Shown here one piece after another: positions 26,806 through 34,145 of a stretch of 64,000 nucleotides of DNA. Both the position numbers and the translations under genes were made by a program. The notes beneath the pieces are model-generated. The model was not told the origin of the DNA, searched no databases, and saw only the letters and a program-made list of their open reading frames with translations. Origin of the DNA: CAVPDA01 sp963702495 (lineage in GTDB: Bacteria; Pseudomonadota; Gammaproteobacteria; Burkholderiales; Rhodocyclaceae); assembly GCA_963702495.1 (NCBI GenBank), contig CAVPDA010000014.1, positions 310,001-374,000 on the forward strand. The letters run 5' to 3'. Numbering within the stretch: the first letter of the stretch is position 1; every line of letters begins with the position of its first letter.

Positions 26806-26896
26806 TCAAGGCAGCTTTTCGGGCCAGCGCTGACGGGTATGAAATACCCGGATGACCTGAAGCGCGCCGCCTTTGATGCGAAACGGGATGATGTAC
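26806..26896 (-). pseudogene. parE: parE toxin, 3' part (separated by IS)
   Basis: The minus strand encodes SYIIPFRIKGGALQVIRVFH then TRQRWPEKLP and a stop, exactly the C-terminal third of a ParE/RelE-type toxin. The matching N-terminal part lies 1.5 kb away at 28391-28585 on the other side of the IS4-family element, in the same orientation. Confidence 0.75.
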
Positions 26897-28392
26897 GAAG
26901 GGCTACTTTAAGGAAGTCGAAACAGAAATAGGCTGACGCCTGAACGGGTTACGATGGAGTTGCGATACAACATCATCACCTATGGAGGGCCAGCCTATGC
27001 TACATGCTACCAGTAAGGGGCGTATCGAGAGATTGGTTAGTCGATTTCGATGTGGCTTCTTACAGGAATCTCGTGAGAAGCTTTTTGATGCCCTACCGGC
27101 GGCCGAACTGGAACGTGCGGTTCTTGAGGAGGTGGGTAGCTGGCGTGAGCGTCTTTACTCACCGCTGGTCACTTTGCGCTTGTTTATAGAGCGAGTGCTG
27201 CACGTAGACCTGCCTGCCAGGATGTGGTGGTGCGTTATGCCAGTGAGCGTGTAGCACAGGGCGAGGCGCTGGTGGGGCTGAGCACGGGGCCTTACTGCAA
27301 GGCACGGCAGAGACTTCCGGTGAAGTTGCTGGTACGGTTGTGCAGGGGGGTTGGCAGACGGTTGGAGGAAAGCTCCGCAGGCATGGCGGTGGCGAGGCAG
27401 GCCGCTCATCTTGGTCGATGGGGCGACGGTAACGATGCCCGATACCGTGGAGAACCAAGCGCAGTATCCGCAATCGCGCAGCCAGAAGGTCGGGGTGGGT
27501 TTCCCGATAGCGCGGCTGGTGGTATTGATTTCGCTGGCCAGCGGGGTGGTGCTGGATTGGGCAATGGCGGCCTGCAAGGGAAAGAAGACGGGCGAGGACA
27601 CGCTGTTTCGCCAGTTATATGGCTCGCTGAACCGCGGCGACATTGTGCTGGTGGATCGCTACCACAGCAGTTATTTCACGATCGCCCAACTGCACGCAAA
27701 GGGGGTCGATATGGTCTCGCGCCAGCATGCCGGGCGCACTACGGACTTCCGCCGCGGACAGCCACTGGGCAAGCACGACCACCTCGTGATCTGGAAACGC
27801 CCGAAGCGCCCCGATTGGATGGAGCAGGATGCTTATGAGCTGATACCCGAAGAGATGACGGTACGTGAGGCCAAGGTGGGGAAATGGGTGCTCGTGAGTA
27901 CGCTGACGAATCCAGCCAGGTGAGCAAAGCCCAACTCAACGCCCTGTATGTCCAGCGCTGGCATGTTGAGCTGGACCTACGGTCGATCAAAAGCGTGATG
28001 GGTATGGATATTCTGCGCTGCAAGAGTCCGGACATGGTACACAAGGAGGTGAGTGCATTTTTCCTCGCCATAACTTAATCCGGGCCGTGATGGCGCAGGC
28101 GGCAGCCTGTGCCAAGGTGCTGCCGCGACAATTGAGCTTCAGCGGCGCCAAACGCGTCGTGAACAGCTTACTGGATCTGATCAGAGGCAGCGCAACAAAG
28201 AGTTTCATCCGAATGTTTGCCACTCTGCGCGGGGCAGTCGCATCTTTACGCCTGCCGTGGCGACCGGATCGGGTCGAGCCTCGTGCAGTCAAGCGACGAC
28301 CAAAACCACATCGCCTGCTCAACGAATCACGCGATATCGCTCGTGTAAAGATTGTGCGAAAATGCATATGCATCGATTAAGGTAATGCCATG
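26897..28392 (+). mobile_element. IS4-family insertion sequence, decayed, inserted in parE
   Basis: A segment of about 1.5 kb separates the two halves of parE. It carries an IS4-family transposase pseudogene. The ends show an imperfect inverted similarity (GGGCTACTTTAAG at the left, GGCATTACCTTAA at the right when reversed). I could not define a target duplication, so boundaries are approximate to about 10 bp. Confidence 0.72.
26997..28350 (+). pseudogene. IS4-family transposase, frameshifted
   Basis: The DDE transposase can be read only by joining several frames. The first part (MLHATSKGRIERLVSRFRCG) is in one frame; shifts occur near 27235, 27400, 27905 and 28075. The catalytic segments are present: LILVDGATVTMPD (first Asp), GDIVLVDRYHSSYF (second Asp), and YVQRWHVELDLRSIK, a perfect Y-(2)-R-(3)-E-(6)-K motif of the IS4 family. 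GGAGGG precedes the ATG at 26997. With four disruptions it cannot make a working enzyme unless the assembly has indel errors. Confidence 0.82.
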
Positions 28393-28585
28393 GGATCACA
28401 AGCTCCCGTGTGCCGGCGACGCGGCCGGGGCGACTGGTATCCAAATTCGGGTTGGCGGCGAGATCGTCGACCCGCTCTACGATCTGCTGAATCACCCTGC
28501 TCGCCGCTTGCGGGTTGTCCTGGGCAATGTAGGCGTAAATGCTGTCCAAGTTGAGGCGAGCCTTGCGCAGCCACCTAACGCGCAT
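28391..28585 (-). pseudogene. parE: parE toxin, 5' part (interrupted)
   Basis: Encodes MRVRWLRKARLNLDSIYAYI and onward to GTRELVIP, the first ~65 residues of a ParE-type gyrase-poison toxin. After this the reading frame runs into IS sequence. It overlaps the parD stop by 11 bp, the normal arrangement. Joined to 26806-26896 it rebuilds a full ~96-aa toxin, so the toxin was inactivated by the insertion. Confidence 0.8.
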
Positions 28586-28817
28586 TCACGCCCCACTTCG
28601 CAAACGATTCGGCCATTTCCTCATCGGTCGCAAAGTCTCCTGCGTCGGCTTCCTCGATGCCCCTCAGCGTTTCCTGGATCTGCCAAGCCTCCTCTGCCAG
28701 GTAACGTCGGATCGCTTCTTCCGCATGAAAGGCGCGTGACCGGCCGGTTGATTCGGCCAGACGGTCGAGTTGTTGCTTCTGCTCGTCGGGAAGGCGGATC
28801 GTCAAGTTGGCAGGCAT
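28575..28817 (-). CDS. parD: ParD-like ribbon-helix-helix antitoxin
   Basis: An 80-aa antitoxin: N-terminal ribbon-helix-helix (ANLTIRLPDEQKQQLDRLAE) for operator binding, then helix STGRSRAFHAEEAIRRYLAE and an acidic toxin-binding tail (EEADAGDFATDEEMAESFAK). The ATG at 28817 was chosen over longer frames because MPANLTIRLP is the usual start. The antitoxin is intact although its toxin gene is split by an IS. Confidence 0.85.
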   Translation of the reverse strand: MPANLTIRLPDEQKQQLDRLAESTGRSRAFHAEEAIRRYLAEEAWQIQETLRGIEEADAGDFATDEEMAESFAKWGVNAR

Positions 28818-29183
28818 CGTGCAGTTTCGTGCATACTCGTGCATTCGAAGTATAGGCTGCCTGAGCGACGGCTGCAATTTGCGTTCTGGTCCGGCAAAGG
28901 GGCTAACCTGAGACGATTTGAGTTGGACGGCGTGATCGACCACGAGGATTTTATTCGGCCGGCCAGGGACGACCAGTCCACGGCTCATGACGGCTGGGTT
29001 TGCCGCTCCGCGAGCACGAAGCGAGACGTCAAGTATTCGGCGGGCCGGATTCAGCGCACCTCCTTGTCCGCACGCGATGGATCAACAACCGCGCCGAAAC
29101 CTGATGGTCTTGCGATTGACACCCACTGCCGCGTGGGGGCCGAGCGCGCGGTATCGCCATCTCGACAGAGATTGCGCCAGCAT
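28818..29183. other. Intergenic, no gene recognised
   Basis: About 370 bp between parD and the first vapBC unit. Short open frames exist on both strands but none has a recognisable start, ribosome site or family. It probably contains the divergent promoters of parD and vapB. Confidence 0.4.
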
Positions 29184-29225
29184 CCATAATTGCATCATCT
29201 GATGCGCTGGATGAGGAGTTCTCAG

Positions 29226-29420
29226 ATGCGAACTACCGTTACCCTCGATGATGCTCTTCTATTGCAAGCCCAGAACCTGAGTGGCCTGAAGGATCGCGGT
29301 GTCCTCCTGAAGGAGGCCCTGCGCGCACTGATCGAGCGGGAAAGCGCGCGCCGGCTCATCAAGCTGGGAGGCACAGAGCCCCAACTCAAGGACATTCCTC
29401 GGCGCCGGGAACCAGCCTAA
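29226..29420 (+). CDS. vapB: VapB-type antitoxin (copy 1)
   Basis: A 64-aa antitoxin starting MRTTVTLDDALLLQAQNLSG, the ribbon-helix-helix type of VapB, with a C-terminal basic tail KDIPRRREPA that should wrap the toxin. The ATG at 29226 has GAGGAG 6 bp upstream. The stop TAA is followed directly by the GTG of vapC. Copy 2 (30870) differs at two residues: V/D and R/C in the segment KDRG(V/D)LLKEAL(R/C)ALIER. Confidence 0.87.
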   Translation: MRTTVTLDDALLLQAQNLSGLKDRGVLLKEALRALIERESARRLIKLGGTEPQLKDIPRRREPA

Positions 29421-29792
29421 GTGATCCTGGTAGACACCTCAGTCTGGATCGATCATTTACGTTTCGGTGATCCTCATCTCGCCGAGCTGCTCGGTCGGGA
29501 TGTGGCCGCCAGCCACGATTTCGTGATCGGCGAAATCGCCTGCGGCAATCTCAAGAACCGGCAGGAGGTTCTTTCCTTGCTGTCTTTCCTGCCGAAATGC
29601 GAGCTGGCGAGCCACGACGAGGTATTGTTCTTCATCGAGCGGCACCGACTGATGGGACGGGGCATCGGCTACGTCGATGCCTGCCTGCTCGCGGCAGCCA
29701 CGCTGTCCAGCGCTCAAATCTGGACCCGGGACAAACGGCTCGGGGCCATTGCCGAGGATCTGGGGTGCGCTTATGCGCTGCCGCGGGCATGA
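29421..29792 (+). CDS. vapC: VapC PIN-domain toxin (copy 1)
   Basis: A 123-aa PIN ribonuclease. All four acidic metal-binding residues are present: D5 (ILVDTSVWID), E38 (VIGEIACG), D86 (GYVDACLLA) and D104 (WTRDKRL). VapC toxins cut initiator tRNA or rRNA when free of VapB. The GTG start at 29421 abuts the vapB stop, typical of the coupled pair. The toxin appears intact. Confidence 0.9.
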   Translation: MILVDTSVWIDHLRFGDPHLAELLGRDVAASHDFVIGEIACGNLKNRQEVLSLLSFLPKCELASHDEVLFFIERHRLMGRGIGYVDACLLAAATLSSAQIWTRDKRLGAIAEDLGCAYALPRA

Positions 29793-29990
29793 GACCAAGC
29801 GGCGCTGGCGCGGCTGAAGTCGAATGGCCTGCCTGCTCGACCACGAACCAGGCGAATGACCTCTGCATTTCGTCCTGCTCACAAAACACCTCGGAATCGA
29901 CCGGGAAGCCGCATGGAACCGAGGCGAAAGAGACTTGAATAGTGAGCGGGATTTGAATCTATCCGACTGATTATTATGGATAATACGAAA

Positions 29991-30047
29991 GACTCAAAAT
30001 CCGCCGGTGGTAACACTGTGGGGGTTCGAGTCCCCCTCCCGGCACCA
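29991..30047 (+). repeat. Attachment-site copy 2 (tRNA-Leu 3' fragment)
   Basis: A 57-bp piece of a tRNA-Leu from the anticodon loop to CCA, without the 5' half, so not a working tRNA. It differs from the resident tRNA-Leu in the variable arm (GGTAACA against AGCGATA) and one T-loop base, which suggests it arrived with the element from another host's tRNA gene. Confidence 0.85.
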
Positions 30048-30341
30048 TAAAGACAAGTACTTACGCGCGAATCTTCACATTGCTTACTAACTCACTATTA
30101 TAGTGAGTACATGCTGTTGGCATTGAAGTTCTGTTTTCTGGAACCTCCTCACGACGTCCAGCCCCATGCGGGGCGCTGGATCGGGGCGACCCAGCGAGAT
30201 GCTGAGCGAACCTTTTGCGTTCCGTGACGCAGGAGGCGAGGAAATAGTCCCGATTCCGCAAGACTTCAGCACGCTGACTCACACGGATCTCGCAGCCAGC
30301 CTGGGCCCTCGCCGTTCCGCCAGAACTCTGCCGGCGCTGCC

Positions 30342-30545
30342 TCACCGCCGCCTCGCATCGATCCCCCAGCGGATAGCCTGCAGGAACTCCTCGGCGTTCT
30401 TTGCCTTGACGCGCCTGTGACAGGCCTGGATGTGTTCGCGCACCGCGCTCAATGAAAGCTGCATCGCCTCCGCGATCTGCTTCGGCGTGCAGCGCTTGAC
30501 CGGAAGGATCGCCACGCGCTTTCCCTGCGGCGTGAAGTGAAAGCC
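30342..30545 (-). pseudogene. LuxR-type helix-turn-helix fragment
   Basis: The minus-strand frame ends with CTPKQIAEAMQLSLSAVREH then IQACHRRVKAKNAEEFLQ, the pattern of a LuxR/GerE helix-turn-helix (T-x-x-[EQ]-I-A, S-x-x-[TA]-V). The upstream part of the protein is not present in this frame, so it is a truncated regulator. Moderate confidence. Confidence 0.45.
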
Positions 30546-30606
30546 GGAGATCCCCGGCGAGCGGCACGCCGCACGAACGGCACCGCTGCGACGGCGTGTA
30601 AGTGGG

Positions 30607-30733
30607 GGCTGCGCATGACGGGGTGGGCGAGCTTTGGCCTGCTCAGAGTCGAGGACAGCTCTGCAAGCAGCGCCAGGCTCGTATAGAGCGTGACCCGGCC
30701 GCGCGAGGCGGCCTCCAACAAACCCCGGGTCCC
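30607..30733 (-). pseudogene. PIN-domain toxin fragment
   Basis: The minus strand reads GLLEAASRGRVTLYTSLALL then AELSSTLSRPKLA, which matches the second helix region of the COG1569-type PIN toxin family ('tSpallaEl.evLsRpkl'). No catalytic end is present. It is one of several toxin remnants in the region. Confidence 0.45.
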
Positions 30734-30869
30734 TAGCCCGTTTGCTACTTTCGGACGGATGTCCACAGCGAACCAAGCAAAGCGAAACTGAACGGTGTCG
30801 CCATCTCGACGGGGATTGTGCCGACATCTATAATTGCATCATCTGATGCGCTGGATGAGGAGTTCTCAG

Positions 30870-31064
30870 ATGCGAACTACCGTTACCCTCGATGATGCTC
30901 TTCTATTGCAAGCCCAGAACCTGAGTGGCCTGAAGGATCGCGGTGACCTCCTGAAGGAGGCCCTGTGCGCACTGATCGAGCGGGAAAGCGCGCGCCGGCT
31001 CATCAAGCTGGGAGGCACAGAGCCCCAACTCAAGGACATTCCTCGGCGCCGGGAACCAGCCTAA
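30870..31064 (+). CDS. vapB: VapB-type antitoxin (copy 2)
   Basis: A 64-aa near-identical copy of the antitoxin at 29226. It has Asp instead of Val and Cys instead of Arg in the helix after the ribbon. The ribosome site and coupling to vapC are unchanged. The changes lie in the dimer/toxin-contact region and might alter pairing with the two toxins. Confidence 0.86.
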   Translation: MRTTVTLDDALLLQAQNLSGLKDRGDLLKEALCALIERESARRLIKLGGTEPQLKDIPRRREPA

Positions 31065-31436
31065 GTGATCCTGGTAGACACCTCAGTCTGGATCGATCAT
31101 TTACGTTTCGGTGATCCTCATCTCGCCGAGCTGCTCGGTCGGGATGTGGCCGCCAGCCACGATTTCGTAATCGGCGAAATCGCCTGCGGCAATCTCAAGA
31201 ACCGGCAGGAGGTTCTTTCCTTGCTGTCTTTCCTGCCGAAATGCGAGCTGGCGAGCCACGACGAGGTATTGTTCTTCATCGAGCGGCACCGACTGATGGG
31301 ACGGGGCATCGGCTACGTCGATGCCTGCCTGCTCGCGGCAGCCACGCTGTCCAGCGCTCAAATCTGGACCCGGGACAAACGACTCGGGGCCATTGCCGAG
31401 GATCTGGGGTGCTCTTATGCGCTGCCGCGGGCATGA
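31065..31436 (+). CDS. vapC: VapC PIN-domain toxin (copy 2)
   Basis: A 123-aa copy of the PIN toxin at 29421, different only by Ala to Ser close to the C-terminus (CSYALPRA). The four catalytic acidic residues are conserved. The GTG start abuts the vapB stop. Both toxin copies look functional. Confidence 0.9.
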   Translation: MILVDTSVWIDHLRFGDPHLAELLGRDVAASHDFVIGEIACGNLKNRQEVLSLLSFLPKCELASHDEVLFFIERHRLMGRGIGYVDACLLAAATLSSAQIWTRDKRLGAIAEDLGCSYALPRA

Positions 31437-31634
31437 GACCAAGCGGCGCTGGCGCGGCTGAAGTCGAATGGCCTGCCTGCTCGACCACAAACCAGGCGAA
31501 TGACCTCTGCATTTCGTCCTGCTCACAAAACACCTCGGAATCGACCGGGAAGCCGCATGGAACCGAGGCGAAAGAGACTTGAATAGTGAGCGGGATTTGA
31601 ATCTATCCGACTGATTATTATGGATAATACGAAA

Positions 31635-31691
31635 GACTCAAAATCCGCCGGTGGTAACACTGTGGGGGTTCGAGTCCCCCTCCCGGCACCA
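31635..31691 (+). repeat. Attachment-site copy 3 (tRNA-Leu 3' fragment)
   Basis: A 57-bp fragment identical to copy 2. It lies 173 bp upstream of the integrase, the normal position of attL next to a P4-type integrase, so it is the most likely left end of the integrase-bearing island. I found no fourth copy to the right. Confidence 0.85.
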
Positions 31692-31864
31692 TGAAATCTT
31701 TTGCCGCGGTCCAGCAACGTCCAAGAAGCGACGCTTCGTCCAGCAGTTACGAGCTAGACTTGCTCCCAGATTGTCTTGGATCGTCCATTGCAATCTACCC
31801 TCATTGCGGGTAGATCTGCCCTGCTTGTCATACGGACGGCAATCTACCCGCAGGAGCCCCTGCC

Positions 31865-33085
31865 ATGCTCACGGACAGGGAAATTCAGAGCGCCAAGCCT
31901 CGCGGCAAGCCCTACAAACTCCCCGATGGCAATGGGCTACACTTGGAGGTATCCCCTGCCGGCGGAAAACTGTGGCGACTGCGCTATCGCTACGGCGGCA
32001 ACGAAAAGATGTTGGCCCTCGGGAAATATCCCGAGGTACGCGCCCCCGAGGCGCGCAAGAAGGCGGCGGAAGCACGGCAAGTCCTGCATGAAGGGCGGGA
32101 CCCTTCGGCCGAGAGAAAGGCGGCGAAGGAACGCGACCGCATCGCCGGGGAAACGAGTTTCGAGGCTGTCGCTCGGATTTGGATGTCGAAGGTAGGTCCC
32201 ACCCTTGCCGAAAACACCAGGTCCAAGCACAGGACCTTCCTGGAAGGCGACGTGTTCCCATGGATCGGAGGGCGGGCGATTGCCGAACTGGCAGCCCCCG
32301 ATCTTATGGCGGTGATTCGTCGCATTGAGGGTCGGGGCGCTTTGGACATCGCAAAGCGCACCCACAACCTGATGGGCCGCATTTTCCGCTATGCCGTGGG
32401 GCACGGGCTGTGCGCCCGCGACCCATCCCGCGACATCGAACTGCGCGACATTCTGCCGGCGGCGAACGTGCGCCATCATGCCAGCCTGACCGAACCCAAG
32501 GAAGTGGGAGCGTTGCTGCGCGCCATAGACGGATTTACCGGAGCATTCACCACCCGCTGTGCCCAGCGCCTTGCCCCGCTTGTGTTCGTGCGCCCCGGAG
32601 AGCTTCGCCATGCCGAATGGACAGAATTCGATTTCGTAAAGGCCGAATGGCGCATCCCCGCGGCGAAGATGAAGATGAAGGAACAGCACATCGTTCCGCT
32701 GTCTCATCAGGCCATTGCCATCCTTCGGGAGATTCAACCGCTCACTGGAAGCCGGCGCTACGTATTTCCGAGCGAGCGCACCAGCGAGCGGCCCATGTCC
32801 GAAAACACGGTGAATGCTGCGCTGCGGCGCCTGGGCTACGCGAAGGAGGAGATGACCGGGCACGGCTTCCGTTCAATGGCGTCGACGTTGCTGCACGAGC
32901 TGGGCTACCCCCATGCCGTAATCGAGCGCCAGCTCGCACATGGCGAGCGTAACAAGGTCAGAGCCTCCTACAATTTCGCGGAGTACCTGCCTGAGCGTCG
33001 CAAGATGATTCAGGAGTGGGCCGACTACCTGGATCGACTCAAGGCCGGTGCGGAAGTGATCCGGATCAGGCACGCGGTTGCCTGA
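31865..33085 (+). CDS. P4-type tyrosine recombinase/integrase
   Basis: A 406-aa site-specific recombinase that moves genomic islands into tRNA 3' ends. It has an N-terminal DUF4102 arm-binding domain (KPYKLPDGNGLHLEV, MLALGKYPEV), a core-binding SAM-like domain, and a catalytic domain with R243 (FVRPGELR), H333-R336 (GHGFRSMAST), H359 and the nucleophile tyrosine at Y369 (or Y374) in RASYNFAEYLPERR. All catalytic residues appear present, so it may be active. Its location next to attachment copy 3 fits a tRNA-Leu integrase. Confidence 0.93.
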   Translation: MLTDREIQSAKPRGKPYKLPDGNGLHLEVSPAGGKLWRLRYRYGGNEKMLALGKYPEVRAPEARKKAAEARQVLHEGRDPSAERKAAKERDRIAGETSFEAVARIWMSKVGPTLAENTRSKHRTFLEGDVFPWIGGRAIAELAAPDLMAVIRRIEGRGALDIAKRTHNLMGRIFRYAVGHGLCARDPSRDIELRDILPAANVRHHASLTEPKEVGALLRAIDGFTGAFTTRCAQRLAPLVFVRPGELRHAEWTEFDFVKAEWRIPAAKMKMKEQHIVPLSHQAIAILREIQPLTGSRRYVFPSERTSERPMSENTVNAALRRLGYAKEEMTGHGFRSMASTLLHELGYPHAVIERQLAHGERNKVRASYNFAEYLPERRKMIQEWADYLDRLKAGAEVIRIRHAVA

Positions 33086-33135
33086 CCGCGGGTGTGTCCC
33101 CAGGCGGCTAATTCGCACTGAAGCGGTGATCGGGG

Positions 33136-33950
33136 ATGGAAATAGACCGCGACAGGGCTGCTGGCAGTCATGCGATCAAGCGAAGCGCGAGCAGGCACTA
33201 CCCCCGGATCGATGTGCAATCCCGAGCGCGGAGGCGGATCGGGAGAGGGCACATGGGTCCGGAATCGATGGTGCAGTCCCTGGGTATGCTGCGGCAGGTG
33301 TTCGAGGGCACCAGTTATGTCGAGATTGCGCGACACGCGGGCGTCAGTCGCACCTTGGTCGAGCAGAGGGTCAAGGCTATCGCCCGCGAACTGCCGGCGA
33401 GCGGCGGCGTGCCGGGCATTCCGCCCAGTGGTCCCGTCCTAGTCGCGCAGCTGCGACGCGAGCGCGGCGACTTCCTCGACGCGATTGTGCGCTTGCGTCC
33501 GCCAGCTCAACCGAGCGTCCCTCCCAAACATCTCGTCCTGACCGATTCGGATATCGAACGCTTCGTGGCGATCACGCGTGCTCACAGCAGCTGCCGCACG
33601 CGCGATGTCGCCATGCGCTCGTGCTGTTCGCCACCTGGGCGAAACCCCCGGAGGTGGCGCGCACGAGGCGGGCGACTACCTGGGCAAGGACGGTAGTGTC
33701 AGGGTTGAATCGGGCCAGCGGGCGGAGGCAGCCATCAATGGGGTGGGGCGGCCGCCGGACTTTGCCGATGCGAAACTCGTTGCTGCCCACGATGGTTATC
33801 TCGTGGAACGGGTGCAAGCGGGGCAGTGTGCCGGGCGCGCCGGGCAGTACCGCGGCCTTGCCCCGGACAGCCGGTTGTTTCTGACTGCGGAGGGTGCGCC
33901 GATGGCAGCGGAGCTCCGTCGCAGAAGGCGGCCTTTCACCCTCGACCGGT
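33136..33950 (+). pseudogene. Second integrase-like gene, frameshifted
   Basis: The first frame has a helix-turn-helix region (TSYVEIARHAGVSRTLVEQR) and then CRTRDVAM. The reading then passes to a second frame (LVLFATWAKPPEVAR, near 33612) and a third (GDYLGKDGSVRVES ... AINGVGRPPDFADAKLVAA, near 33655, ending LFLTAEGAPM). Together this resembles a tyrosine-recombinase-like protein of the type found on other integrative elements, but with at least two frameshifts and Lys in place of the first catalytic Arg. It is a decayed remnant. Confidence 0.55.
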
Positions 33951-34084
33951 GTCGCGCAGTGCAACGCCGATTGCTTATCACGTTGCGCATGGGCAGCAGC
34001 GGCAGTTCTTTGGGCACCGCCCGGAGTCGGGTCGGGCACCTGTCGGGATTGCGCCAAGTCGAACCTTGGCCACGCCGAACTCCG

Positions 34085-34118
34085 CTGCAACATTTCTGTC
34101 ATCTAGCTACCCGATACT
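34085..34118 (+). promoter_or_regulatory. Pho-box promoter for the DUF47/PEP-enzyme pair
   Basis: CTGCAAC-ATTT-CTGTCAT (34085-34102), a 7-4-7 direct repeat matching the PhoB box, followed after 10 bp by GATACT (34113-34118) as -10. This is the PhoB-activated promoter layout, in which the box replaces the -35. The gene starts 28 bp past the -10. Confidence 0.65.
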
Positions 34119-34145
34119 GATCCAAGTACTCGGAACAAGGAAGAT

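Larger units (their letters stand above)
29184..30047 (+). repeat. Direct repeat unit A (vapBC plus tRNA-Leu fragment)
   Basis: An 864-bp segment repeated at 30828-31691 (offset 1,644 bp). I counted six differences by eye, so identity is above 99%. The unit runs from just upstream of vapB to the CCA end of the tRNA-Leu fragment; flanks on both sides differ. Confidence 0.92.
30048..30827. other. Accessory stretch with two gene remnants
   Basis: About 780 bp between the two vapBC units with no intact gene. It contains the HTH and PIN-domain fragments annotated separately; the left ~290 bp shows nothing recognisable. Confidence 0.5.
30828..31691 (+). repeat. Direct repeat unit B (vapBC plus tRNA-Leu fragment)
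   Basis: Second copy of the 864-bp unit at 29184-30047. The coding differences are two residues in VapB and one in VapC; the tRNA fragment is identical. It is followed 173 bp later by an integrase gene. Confidence 0.92.

Noticed and set aside
29991..30047. Possible second functional tRNA-Leu
   Set aside because: The 5' half of the cloverleaf (acceptor 5' strand and D arm) is absent, so it is only an attachment-site remnant.
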